Shown here piece by piece: positions 26,301-33,920 of a DNA stretch of 64,000 nucleotides. Numbering within the stretch: position 1 is the stretch's first letter; the number at the start of each line of letters is the position of its first letter. The stretch is from NCBI RefSeq assembly GCF_019511345.1, contig NZ_JAEUAK010000003.1:124001-188000 (forward strand). Direction: 5' to 3'. The DNA comes from Rhizobium mesosinicum (lineage in GTDB: Bacteria > Pseudomonadota > Alphaproteobacteria > Rhizobiales > Rhizobiaceae). The notes beneath the pieces are model-generated. The model searched no databases and was not told where the DNA came from. It saw nothing but the letters and a program-made list of their open reading frames with translations. The translations under genes were made by a program, and so were the position numbers.

Positions 26301-26394
26301 GGCGCCGCTCGCTGCCATGCTCCGCCGGCCTCGCGCCCCCGCCCCGCGATTTTCGTGGGTGCTTCGGTGAGTTGTTCGGACTTTCGCTCGCCAT
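23293..26394 (-). CDS. Class III nucleotide cyclase / AAA ATPase / TPR protein
   Basis: A 1033-residue three-part protein. Residues about 30-205 form a class III adenylate/guanylate cyclase domain with both metal Asp (CYDLVGST, Asp39; EAGDGGVALF, Asp83). A signalling NTPase follows, with Walker A GDAGIGKSR (256-264) and Walker B-like IMAVEDIHWIDPTSQDLL. The C-terminal half is helical, TPR-like repeats, and no terminal LuxR HTH is seen. Similar cyclase-ATPase proteins occur beside some azole-peptide clusters. The ATG at 26394 has AAGGGG upstream. As first gene of the operon it may sense a signal and control the modification genes; this is inferred. Confidence 0.85.
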   Translation of the reverse strand: MASESPNNSPKHPRKSRGGGARPAEHGSERRLITALCYDLVGSTNLFHQLDIEDFQELISAFQQAVRSAIVARSGVMRVEAGDGGVALFPTELGSRDAASLAIRAGFDVIEACRRIGREARRSDVHVRVGIATSIALVQEPREEVPSQEPVTGAALAMATRLEALAAPDSILVSEETKTLAGRAYAFIFEGSRSLKGFAEPQRVWRALEHRTEVTRFYAFGRLGGSFIGRAAELETIGRCWREVLVGKGQILAIEGDAGIGKSRLLREIRKLTRKERSRAFLFQCAPGGARSTLHPLMHGFPGTASKAAGSSRLTATTVAAAFAHHGIEEPDVAELFSYLLGAAGRNESLSGSDPKAIRDRARRATIHALETVAARGPLIMAVEDIHWIDPTSQDLLGEIARTVSRLPILLVVTLRPGAAMDWTDGADVVHLSLKPLNRDETKQAIEASWPAHKRRALPELLEATERLSGGVPLFIEEICQWITEIAPADAANIPEAIAHDGEATVSHTHALAFEGILDERLARLGPARDVARAAAIAGGRMTLPLLHALLPDLARRSLASAADVLCETGFLTRGRTGGTVVYRFRHALIQETIYKALLRKQRQVLHRRLFNAVSDNRGLAEWIDTGGLADQAERAGLTEEAIRLFIAAGSESAGRSAMIEARHHLEHALALCAEMDESEAVDALRLSAFTRLGPILTGLVGANSPPARKLYEDGVAIARRQPKEDQPKWFPIYWGWWLTGPDFLVMHDRALEVQMMMLGTEDREIALQVKHCIWAIDFNLGWHKETQEAITTGLALYDERSAETARTLYGGHDAKVCGLGQLALSLWLTGQGSASDTALADMVGLVERIGHVPSTAHSLDTEAVSAFYRDDFERLADVSSRMQLFAQQHEMQSLAGMSLLFGGWAKAHSDDLLAGHEMFGEGLALLKDLGAVADLPIYLYMHATLLGLAGKYEQAIDVVTDAIRQAKETGHAYWLAELYRCRAVLRARGNVKTNLVAAELLTAVTIAESQGAMALLQRASRSTRELGVVIGR

Positions 26395-26429
26395 CGCCGC
26401 CCCTTGCGTGTCTGCTAAATCCTGCACCT

Positions 26430-26468
26430 GACACAGCGACTATAACACAGGCCGACACGCTGTGTCGG
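26430..26468. promoter_or_regulatory. Promoter-proximal dyads of the cyclase operon
   Basis: GACACAGCG (26430-26438) and CGCTGTGTC (26458-26466) are perfect 9-base arms 19 bases apart. Nested in the right arm is a tighter dyad CCGACAC/GTGTCGG (26452-26468, three-base centre). On the minus strand TGTGTTATAGT between the arms resembles an extended -10, with CCGACA as a weak -35 18 bases upstream. A dimeric regulator overlapping the promoter is a reasonable reading. Confidence 0.5.
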
Positions 26469-26567
26469 TAGCCAAAAATTGAAAGGAGATCGGATTGTTA
26501 CCGGGCAGGAAATGCCGTGCGGCGGGGCATACCCGCACATCGAAATTACGCAACCATTTCAAAGAGA

Positions 26568-26616
26568 GTGGCACGCCCTAGGGGAGTCGAACCCCTCTTC
26601 CCAGAATGAAAATCTG
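26568..26616 (-). pseudogene. tRNA-like 3' fragment
   Basis: On the minus strand the segment reads like the last two thirds of a tRNA. It has an anticodon-like hairpin CAGA-TTTTCAT-TCTG (anticodon TTC if real), a short variable region, a T-arm with GGGG-TTCGACT-CCCC, and an end in GCCA. No matching D-arm or 5' acceptor strand is present, and the spacing after the T-arm is one base too long. It is best read as a tRNA remnant or attachment-site copy, not a functional tRNA. Confidence 0.5.
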
Positions 26617-26649
26617 TTTTTGACGCTGACAAGCAGTGACTCTTTGCGA

Positions 26650-26931
26650 CTTCCCCATGCGCTTGCCTACAACAGAACAGCGGCACCCGAGGCCATGGCA
26701 CGGATCGCGGCGGCGATCGGTGCGTCCGATGCGCCGATTGGGCTACACCGGGTGGCAGTCAGACTTGGCGTCCCCACAGCACTGCGCGACCTTGGTGTGA
26801 AGGAATCCGACCTCGACCGCGCCTGCGAGATCGCCCTTTCTAATCCGTATTGGAACCCGCGTCCAATCGAAGCCGCCCCCCTGCGCGATCTGCTACAGCG
26901 CGCCTGGGAGGGAGCGGAACCCAAGCCCTGA
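26650..26931 (+). pseudogene. Maleylacetate reductase, C-terminal remnant
   Basis: The frame from about 26650 to the stop at 26929-26931 encodes LPHALAYNRTAAPEAMARIA, continuing to SNPYWNPRPIE and LLQRAWEGAEP. This matches the C-terminal third of maleylacetate reductases (iron-type alcohol dehydrogenase fold, chloroaromatic and resorcinol degradation). The N-terminal two thirds, including the NAD-binding part, are absent. The sequence upstream in the same frame does not fit the family. It lies between a tRNA remnant and a truncated ialB, marking a recombination junction. Confidence 0.7.
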
Positions 26932-26974
26932 GGGAAGCGGCGTAGCGCGACATCGCTCCTCGCCCGGCGAGGAA

Positions 26975-27371
26975 AATGTGCGGTCAGAACGAGTTCATTT
27001 GCCTGCTGTCTGGCATTTTTCTTGTTCGACGCAACTGGTACGCTGGTCGTTTTGGCGATCGCAAGCGTCAGGATGTTGGCGTCCTGGTCACCCTGTTTGA
27101 CCGTGGCGATCTGCGTCACTTCGCAATGCGTCGTCGCAGCGCCGTCAGCAGCCTTGCCATTGATGCAGCGATAGTACCAATCGTCGAACTTCTGCACGCG
27201 CGCCGGCTGAACCGGCTGCTGCTCACCAGCGACCCTTGGCTTTTGCTGGATATCCGAAATCGACGGCATTGCGCCCCGATGTTCCTGAGCTTGGAGGGAG
27301 GTTGCGCAAAAGGCGGAGGAAAAAAGGACCGCCGATGCGAGGGTCCTGATGGAAAATGACGAAAACGCCAT
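26975..27371 (-). pseudogene. ialB: IalB-like protein, truncated N-terminal part
   Basis: From the ATG at 27369-27371 the product has a signal peptide (FSIRTLASAVLFSSAFCATS) and the start of the invasion-associated locus B fold: KFDDWYYRCINGKAADGAAT, then THCEVTQIA and ILTLAIAKT. After LVLTAHFP near 26980 the similarity stops and the frame runs on antisense to the maleylacetate reductase remnant. The expected second half with its conserved Cys pair is missing. The fragment shows the native host gene was cut by the event that brought in the neighbouring remnants. Confidence 0.65.
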
Positions 27372-27650
27372 GCAAAAACTTCCTGAAAGCAATGCCCTTC
27401 GCCCGAGCGGGAAGCCCGCTCTTCGATCAGATCTCAATAAATATCTGAAAAAGCACATAGCGCTCATGTGCAGCCGGTCATCGACTAAGGCAAAGCATAG
27501 CAGACTCTCATCACTGCAACATTAAGTAGTTGGTGCGGCACAAGAGTACGCGCGCGTTTCTGAAGTTGCGTGCTTGTTTTGCAACACCTTTGGTTGCTCA
27601 AATGCTTTTGCGGCCTAACCATTTACGTCAGTTGCTGACGGTCCCGGGAC

Positions 27651-28298
27651 CTAAGGACGGCTCGGGGTGTCGCCGGCTCCACTTTGCCGCCGCGCGAAGT
27701 CGACGAAGGCCTTGAACGCGGCGGTCGGGTTGCGGCGGCTCGGATAGTAAAGGCTCAAGGGTGCGTGCGTTGGCGTCCAATCCTCAAGCACGCGCACGAG
27801 GCGGCCCGCCTCAATGTCGTCTCGCACATCGGACTCCATCGCCAGGGTGAGACCGACCGAAGCGAGGGCGGCCGTGCGCGCGAGGCTCGCTTCGTCGAGG
27901 GTGAGGGGGCCCTCAACGTCGATATGGACCGATTGTCCATCCTTCTCGAACGGCCAGCGGTAGATCGCACCATCGGGAAGCCGGACGCGGAGACAGGAAT
28001 GCTCGGCAAGATCCTGGGGGACCTTTGGCGTCCCGCACGCTTCCAAATAGCTCGGTGTACCCACCACGACATTGCGCCGCGCGCTCCCCAATGGGAGTGC
28101 GATCATGTCGGCCGGCACAAGGTCTGAGTTACGGACGCCGAGGTCGAAGCCGCCCGCGACAATGTCCACCAGCCGACCCTCTGTGACAATGTCGATGTGG
28201 ACTTGAGGGTGCACACGCAGGAACGGCAGGACGAGCGAAGTGAAGATTTCCCGCGCCGCTGTCGGAAAGGCGTTGGTGCGCAGCTCTTTGGCAAAATA
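27651..28298 (-). pseudogene. LysR family regulator lacking its HTH domain
   Basis: The product matches only the effector domain of the LysR group seen elsewhere in this window: [32 protein letters not shown] and the end [15 protein letters not shown]. The first 90 or so residues, which hold the DNA-binding helices, are absent. The similarity begins exactly where a hexanucleotide repeat (28299-28346) ends. The frame remains open through the repeat to a stop codon just beyond it, with no credible start. A GTG at 28214 could give a shorter product without DNA-binding ability. Confidence 0.75.
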
Positions 28299-28346
28299 CT
28301 CACCCTCACCCTCACCCTCACACTCACACTCACACTCACACTCACA
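28299..28346. repeat. Hexanucleotide tandem repeat (CTCACC)3(CTCACA)5
   Basis: Eight uninterrupted hexamers, three CTCACC followed by five CTCACA, then a partial CTCTCA. It lies between the headless LysR gene and the cytochrome b561 gene. Length-variable microsatellites like this can arise by slippage. The repeat unit keeps frame (six bases), encoding alternating Gly/Cys and Glu on the minus strand if read. Confidence 0.95.
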
Positions 28347-28363
28347 CTCTCACGAACGAAACC

Positions 28364-28906
28364 CTATTTGCCCGGCAACATCGTCTCGAGGACGCCGTCG
28401 CGACGTACGAGCCCATGGAAAAGTGCTGCAGCGAGATGCGTCAGCACGAGCGCGAAGAACGCAAAGGCAAGATAATAGTGCGCGCTCCAAAGGAGTGCGT
28501 GCAGGGTATCGCTCTGCGGCAGTATCGGCGGGAGATTCACTCCCCCAAACAGCACGATCGGATAGGCGGCGGCAGACAGCATAGCCCATCCGATTAACGG
28601 CATCGCGATCATCAGCGCGTATAAGCCGACGTGAGACAGATGCGCGGCAAGCTTCATCGGCTCAGGCAGATCTGCCGGCAACGGCGGAGCGCCGGATAAG
28701 AAGCGAACTATAAGGCGAACCAACGCAAGGACGAGTATGACGATCCCAAGCGTCTTATGCGTCACCAGGAGAGGCACATACTCCCGTCCAATAGTGGAAA
28801 CCATTCCGACGCCCATGAAGAGCATCGCGAGGATGCCAATTGCCATCAGCCAGTGCAGCAGGCGCTGGACGGTCGTGAAACGGGTCTTGACGCTACCGTT
28901 CATCAT
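28364..28906 (-). CDS. Cytochrome b561
   Basis: A 180-residue four-helix membrane cytochrome of the bacterial b561 family. The b-type haem His ligands are expected in RLLHWLMAIGILAM, LLVTHKTLGIVIL, LHALLWSAHYYLAFAF and LVLTHLAAALFHGLV. It would pass electrons from quinol to a periplasmic partner. The start codon overlaps the stop of the catalase-family gene (ATGA at 28903-28906), so the two are probably made together and work together. Confidence 0.9.
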   Translation of the reverse strand: MMNGSVKTRFTTVQRLLHWLMAIGILAMLFMGVGMVSTIGREYVPLLVTHKTLGIVILVLALVRLIVRFLSGAPPLPADLPEPMKLAAHLSHVGLYALMIAMPLIGWAMLSAAAYPIVLFGGVNLPPILPQSDTLHALLWSAHYYLAFAFFALVLTHLAAALFHGLVRRDGVLETMLPGK

Positions 28907-29949
28907 GGCTTCGCGCTCGCTCCAGTTCGAGGATAGTTGGCAGCTTCCGACGTCCGCAGGTCATAGGATCTGGCGTAGGCCGCCGAACGGGCTGCTGGGA
29001 ACGGGTCGTCGGAAACCCGGATGCCATTGGGTAGGATGGTCGGGTCAAAGTTGATGTCACGGCATGGGCCATCCGACTCGCGCTCGACTTTCTCGACGAT
29101 CAAAGTTCCAGCCTCGATGGTAGGTCGGCTAGGTGGCCAGGCCTTGGTGGGATCCGACGTCGGATCAGAGGGATCGGCCACTGTCAACACGAGCGACCAA
29201 CGCTGAGGCGAACGCGCAACCCGTTCGGTTATATCTTCTTCGAGGTGATTTGCGCCGAGCTTGGCGAACTCGTCGGCCGAAATAGGCGCGGCCTGCGCCT
29301 CCGGTCGCCATGACCAGCGCACGGCGTACTCGGCGCCAGAGACATTCGTGAAGATGAAAGCATTGAGACTGTTAAACGTTACCTCCGCATAGCTGGCGGT
29401 CCATGGGGCCTTTGTAGCCCACTCGCCGAACGCGACGAATTCTGGATGGGCGCCAACGAAATCTTTCATCGCGTCCGGCTCCTTGCTCGCCGACGCCTTG
29501 AGCAGGTCGTAAAAGCCTTGCGGGGTCGAAACCGCAAACACGGGAGAATCGATCATGGCCATTCGCCAGACGTCGCCGTCGGGCGCCGAGATCTGTACGC
29601 CGATGCCCCGAACCCGAACCGTCGGATCGGCGGCGTTCGGGTCGGGTGTCGCAAGATTGAAGCGGCCGAGTACAGGGTATCGACCAGAGACGAAGATGGA
29701 CGCCTTGGAAATCGCGCTGCCCTTTCCGTTCGCTTCGAACGTGCCGGTAAAGCAGACGCCCTTGGCGTGGTTTCGCCGATGCCCGAGAGCGGCTCCGCCA
29801 GGAGGCGCCAAGGCGCCGACAATTTTCGTCGACGTCAGGCGATTGGGCGAGAGCCATCCTGCGGTGTATGCGAACGCTCCGACGCCGAAGCCCACGATTG
29901 TCGCTATCAACACGAGGGATCCTAGAGCGGAACGCTGCGGGCTTGGCAT
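28903..29949 (-). CDS. Catalase-family peroxidase (membrane-anchored or exported)
   Basis: A 348-residue catalase-related peroxidase. An N-terminal hydrophobic helix (LVLIATIVGFGVGAFAYTAG) anchors or exports it. The distal His is in HRRNHAKGVCFTGTF, and the proximal haem Tyr probably lies in PAARSAAYARSYDL. This short family, about 350 residues, is usually paired with a cytochrome b561 as here, suggesting quinol-driven peroxide reduction in the periplasm rather than simple dismutation. Confidence 0.87.
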   Translation of the reverse strand: MPSPQRSALGSLVLIATIVGFGVGAFAYTAGWLSPNRLTSTKIVGALAPPGGAALGHRRNHAKGVCFTGTFEANGKGSAISKASIFVSGRYPVLGRFNLATPDPNAADPTVRVRGIGVQISAPDGDVWRMAMIDSPVFAVSTPQGFYDLLKASASKEPDAMKDFVGAHPEFVAFGEWATKAPWTASYAEVTFNSLNAFIFTNVSGAEYAVRWSWRPEAQAAPISADEFAKLGANHLEEDITERVARSPQRWSLVLTVADPSDPTSDPTKAWPPSRPTIEAGTLIVEKVERESDGPCRDINFDPTILPNGIRVSDDPFPAARSAAYARSYDLRTSEAANYPRTGASAKP

Positions 29950-30422
29950 TCAACAGTCTCCGTCGTGGCGTGAGGCGCGATTGCGGCCGTAGAGATGGCG
30001 CACAGGCAAGATGCCATCGCTGGTTTGAGAGGTCAAATGCTCGTGTCAGACTTCGGAGACTTCTGCCGGCGTACCAATACAATCAAACCAAGACCACTCG
30101 CATTTTCGGCAAACCATCCAGATTTCCGCCCCGGCCTGTGTCCGAAAGTCCCTCACGAACGTCTCCGCTGCTTACCCTTGGCCGTCCGGAGGAAAGGCAA
30201 CCCTGTCGTCATCAGGCGCATCTGCCCACGCTCAAATCGCGACCAAAGCCAGGAATGTCCACGACCATTAGGGAATAGAGGCAATGAGGAGACTCTCGAC
30301 TATCAAGCTCGCTCCTGTCACGGTGTCCCTTACGGTGCTGTTCTGTCTGCCGGAACAATCGTACACGTGGGCTATTAGCTGCTTGCGATCAAGAAAACGG
30401 TGGATGAGGACTATCGTCCAGG
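29950..30422. other. Intergenic stretch
   Basis: About 470 bases upstream of the catalase-family gene and beyond the end of the LuxR-type gene. It should contain the promoter of the peroxidase-b561 pair. I see no supported coding sequence. Confidence 0.5.
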
Positions 30423-31520
30423 TCAGATGAGTTTATTGAGCAGCGCAATCAACTGCCCCTGCTTGGAAGTGTCTGTTTTCGTAAAGATAGATCGAAGATG
30501 CGTCCTTGCAGTCTCATAGGTCACATTGCAGATATCTGCGATGTGCATCAGCTCCTTCCCCGTAGTAAGGAGGCCTGCAATTCTGGCCTCGGCTCCTGTT
30601 AAGCCAAATAAAGCACGTGCAAGGCGCATGTCATCCGGACGTTGATTTTCATCGGGATCGACTAGGATCCCCAGCGCCCATCCTGTATTGAAGACGTCCA
30701 GCAGACTGGCGCGCAGTCTGTGTATCTTCAAAACAAGGTCACGTTTGCCATCACGCGCCAGCCTGACGAGCCCATCGCCCATAACGCTTCCGCTCGGGTG
30801 TTGAATGGCGCTGCAGGCGGCCGCTCTCACACGAGCACCGTCTCCGCTGCGTGGAGTCGAAATCTGCCCCTGCCTGAGATTGATACCGTGCCCGAGCATG
30901 GTTTGTGCTCTCGCATTGACACGGATAATATTTCCCGCCCTGTCGAAAAACAGTCCCGCCACATCCAATAGATCGAAAGCGTCGTCCATCGCTTCTATTT
31001 TGGTGTGCGAAAGTTTGCGAGCCACCGTTCCGGCGACCGACATCTGATTGCGAAAGCGGTGCAGGATCGCCTGCTCCTCATCGGAGAAGGGCATGTCATC
31101 GATCGCCCGATTCAGAAGAACGGCATAAAGATCGTTATCCACATCGAAGCCGACATAAGCACCATAAAAGAAACCATGTGGCCGCAGGAACTCCTGATAA
31201 TAAGGATCTGTCCGATATTCATCTTCAGTTGCGCAATCCTTATCGGTCATTATTCCTCTCCGTTCAAGGACAGGAATGCCTCTGGCGCGGACACAGGTTT
31301 TGTAGAGTTCGTTACGGAGATAGAACTCCGTCATATCCTTGGCATTGTGGGTGAACTCGATGGAACCGGGGACCTGAGCGCGAATGGGCATGATGTTTGC
31401 TCCAGCCGCACCGCTCCCTCTCGCAAAAAGATCGAGAGCATCATGCCAAGGCGTGATCCCAATAGACGCCTCGAACAGCAGATCGGTAGCTTTTCCCAGT
31501 AGTTCGATGTCCACGGCCAC
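30423..31520 (-). CDS. LuxR family transcriptional regulator
   Basis: A 365-residue protein with a C-terminal LuxR/NarL-type HTH: LFGLTGAEARIAGLLTTGKE, then MHIADICNVTYETARTHLRS and IFTKTDTSKQGQLIALL. The N-terminal 280 residues look like a PAS-like sensory region (GLFFDRAGNIIRVNARAQTM) but lack an autoinducer domain that I recognise. The start is GTG at 31520. The family occurs widely in Rhizobiaceae as orphan regulators. No obvious target lies beside it. Confidence 0.85.
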   Translation of the reverse strand: MAVDIELLGKATDLLFEASIGITPWHDALDLFARGSGAAGANIMPIRAQVPGSIEFTHNAKDMTEFYLRNELYKTCVRARGIPVLERRGIMTDKDCATEDEYRTDPYYQEFLRPHGFFYGAYVGFDVDNDLYAVLLNRAIDDMPFSDEEQAILHRFRNQMSVAGTVARKLSHTKIEAMDDAFDLLDVAGLFFDRAGNIIRVNARAQTMLGHGINLRQGQISTPRSGDGARVRAAACSAIQHPSGSVMGDGLVRLARDGKRDLVLKIHRLRASLLDVFNTGWALGILVDPDENQRPDDMRLARALFGLTGAEARIAGLLTTGKELMHIADICNVTYETARTHLRSIFTKTDTSKQGQLIALLNKLI

Positions 31521-31791
31521 CCACCGTTAGCAAAAATTCCCCCAATATATAGCAACTTGGCCCACAATACCTTCTTTTGCAAACGCCCTTTTGCGGTTGA
31601 TCGAGCTTGAGTGATGACGGCACTGTTCGGAACTAAGTAAAGATGGCGGAGCTGGATGCTCGATCGCAGCTTTCGGCTGACCTTAAATGGCGAAGACGAG
31701 CGCAAGGCTTTCACCGCCTCCTCGGCGGCGGCCTACTCGACGCAAAACCAGAGGCCAAATAAGTCGTTGGTTTGCTGGATCAACTTGTAAG
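31521..31791. other. Upstream region of the LuxR-type gene
   Basis: About 270 bases holding the promoter of the LuxR-type gene. I see nothing else that can be supported. Confidence 0.4.
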
Positions 31792-32004
31792 TCAGCGCCG
31801 AAGGTTGCCCCTCGCGCCAAGCCGAACTAACGCATACCCGGCGCCACCAATCTCAATCAAAAGGTCCGCTCTCATTTCCCCATCGGTGACCACTTTGATT
31901 TTGGTCCACTTGTCTCTCTTGGTATCGAACGGAAGGGGCAATCCTTCTCGTAGCATGAGGGTTAGCTCAGGTGCTCCTTCCGACTTATAGATACAAATCC
32001 TCAT
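31792..32004 (-). CDS. Small hypothetical protein
   Basis: A 70-residue frame beginning MRICIYKSEGAPELTLMLRE with balanced composition (alternating hydrophobic and charged residues, VVTDGEMRADLLIEIGGAGY) unlike typical antisense frames in this GC-rich DNA. An AAGG lies about nine bases ahead of the ATG. I do not recognise a family. It stands alone in an 820-base gap between LuxR- and GntR-type genes. Confidence 0.4.
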   Translation of the reverse strand: MRICIYKSEGAPELTLMLREGLPLPFDTKRDKWTKIKVVTDGEMRADLLIEIGGAGYALVRLGARGNLRR

Positions 32005-32343
32005 CGCACCGAACCTTGTCTGCACAGATTTGTGACAGCTATATTGCAGTGCGTTGTCAGCTATTGCAATGCCGCAAGACCATTCCGCAAATTTGCCGAC
32101 GTATGTTTCCGTCCTCCTGCCACTATACTACTGCTTCTTTCGCCGCGTCGCCTTGTGCATATCCCAACGGGCGGATTGGCAAGCTGCCGCACCCTTTGGG
32201 ACTTAGCCGAAATGGATGATCATATTTTGAGCGGCTTTCACTAAATTAGCGAATTTCCTGCGCTTTTTTAAGCATTCGAGATGTTCGCACCGCGGCCTTC
32301 CGTGCGATTTCAAACTGGCATGAAAGCTGCGTGTCAGCTTTGT

Positions 32344-33054
32344 ATGCAAGATGGAAATACACAACAGCCAGCGCAGATCAACATCGAAGCGTCCATTGTC
32401 TCCGGCATCTTGTCGGCGCGTATTCGCCCAGGCACACGGCTTGGTGAAAGCCAATTAGCCACACTGTTCGAAGTGTCTCGCACCCGCATCCGCGAGGCTA
32501 TGATGCGCCTCGAAACGCGGGGCATCGTGACGGTCAGCCCGCGTCGCGGCTGGTTCGTGGTGGAGCCCTCGGCAGAAGAATCGATGAAGGTCTACGAGGC
32601 CCGGCGCATCATCGAGTTCGGGCTGCTGCGTAATCTCTCCTCGGTCAGCGAGCAGGATCTGGAGATACTGGCCGCTCATCTGCAGGAGGAGAAACTTGCG
32701 ATCGCCAAGGGCGACCGGCAGCGCCTGACCTGTCTGATGGGCGATTTCCACATCCGCATCGCCGAAATCGCGGGAAACGAAATCATTGTCGAAACGCTGC
32801 GCGATCTGACGGCGAGAACGATCCTCATCTCGATGCTCTACCAGTCCGACTTTCATGCGCAGGAATCCCATAACGGACATTGCCGCATTTTCGAAGCGCT
32901 GCGGGAGGGAGATTTCAACGCCGCCGCCGAACTGGCGATCCGCCACCTCGATGAAGTCGAAACGGGCCTCGATCTCACCCACAGGCCCGACCCGCTTTCA
33001 GACCTGCGCAATTCCCTTTCACTGCCTCCCTTATCCTCTGAACCAAAGGAGTAA
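32344..33054 (+). CDS. GntR family (FadR subgroup) regulator
   Basis: A GntR regulator of about 236 residues with N-terminal winged HTH (INIEASIVSGILSARIRPGT, FEVSRTRIREAMMRLETRGI) and a C-terminal FCD ligand domain with metal-type residues (MGDFHIRIAEIAGNE, ESHNGHCRIFEALREGDF). The ATG at 32344 was chosen from family length; in-frame starts at 32281 and 32320 cannot be excluded. It ends six bases before the binding-protein gene, so it heads the ABC transporter transcript and probably regulates it in response to the imported compound. Confidence 0.87.
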   Translation: MQDGNTQQPAQINIEASIVSGILSARIRPGTRLGESQLATLFEVSRTRIREAMMRLETRGIVTVSPRRGWFVVEPSAEESMKVYEARRIIEFGLLRNLSSVSEQDLEILAAHLQEEKLAIAKGDRQRLTCLMGDFHIRIAEIAGNEIIVETLRDLTARTILISMLYQSDFHAQESHNGHCRIFEALREGDFNAAAELAIRHLDEVETGLDLTHRPDPLSDLRNSLSLPPLSSEPKE

Positions 33055-33060
33055 ATCAGC

Positions 33061-33846
33061 ATGTTTTCCAGACGCTCTTTTCTTGCCATTGCCGCTGTCT
33101 CGGCGACGCTTGGCTTCGCCCCTGCCGCCTTTGCCGATGCCTTGGGCGACATTACCGGTCGCGGCACGATCCGCATCGCCGTGCCACAGGATTTTCCGCC
33201 CTTCGGCAGCGTTGGCACCGATATGGCGCCGCAGGGCTATGACATCGATGTCGCCAACCTGATCGGCAGCAAGCTCGGCGTGAAGGTGGAACTGGTGCCG
33301 GTGACCAGCGCCAACCGCGTTCCCTATCTCCAGACGAACAAGGTCGATCTTGTCATCTCAAGCCTTGGTAAAAACCCGGATCGCGAGAAGGTCATCGACT
33401 TCTCCGCCGCCTATGCGCCTTTCTTCAATGGCGTCTTCGCACCAGACTCCGTGGCAGTCACGAAAGCAGAGGAACTGTCCGGCAAGACGGTCGGCGTAAC
33501 GCGCGGCGCGGTCGAGGATCTGGAACTGACCAAGATCGCTCCGGCTGATGCGACGATCAAGCGCTACGAGGACAATAACGGCACGATTTCCGCCTTCCTT
33601 TCCGGCCAGGTCGACGTCGTGGCAACGGGCAACGTCGTCGCGGCAGCCATTCTGGCCAAGAATCCGCCGAAGCGGCCGGAACTCAAGTTCCTTATCAAGA
33701 ACTCGCCCTGCTATATCGGGCTCAACAAGGAACAACCGGCACTTCTCGATAAGCTGAACGCCATTCTCGCGACCGCCAAGACCGATGGCTCACTCAACGC
33801 CATCGCTCAGAAGTGGCTGAAAACCGACCTGCCGAAGGATATCTGA
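33061..33846 (+). CDS. Polar amino-acid-type ABC transporter, substrate-binding protein
   Basis: A 261-residue periplasmic binding protein of family 3. It has an RRSFLAIAAVSATLGFAPAA export signal ending at FADA, then GTIRIAVPQDFPPFG, GYDIDVANLIGSKLGVKVEL and the conserved TSANRVPYLQTNKVDLVIS block. It should capture an amino acid, opine or related compound and deliver it to the two permeases. It is second in the operon after GntR. Confidence 0.92.
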   Translation: MFSRRSFLAIAAVSATLGFAPAAFADALGDITGRGTIRIAVPQDFPPFGSVGTDMAPQGYDIDVANLIGSKLGVKVELVPVTSANRVPYLQTNKVDLVISSLGKNPDREKVIDFSAAYAPFFNGVFAPDSVAVTKAEELSGKTVGVTRGAVEDLELTKIAPADATIKRYEDNNGTISAFLSGQVDVVATGNVVAAAILAKNPPKRPELKFLIKNSPCYIGLNKEQPALLDKLNAILATAKTDGSLNAIAQKWLKTDLPKDI

Positions 33847-33920
33847 GAAACCTTCCGAGACCGCGCACCGACCTGATGAATGAGCCGTTGCGCGGTTTCG
33901 CTGTCGAAAGGAAGTAATCG

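Noticed and set aside
26568..26616. Functional tRNA gene
   Set aside because: No D-arm or 5' acceptor strand can be matched, and spacing after the T-arm is irregular. Kept only as a remnant.
28299..28346. Possible CRISPR array
   Set aside because: The unit is a 6-base tandem repeat without spacers; no cas genes are nearby.
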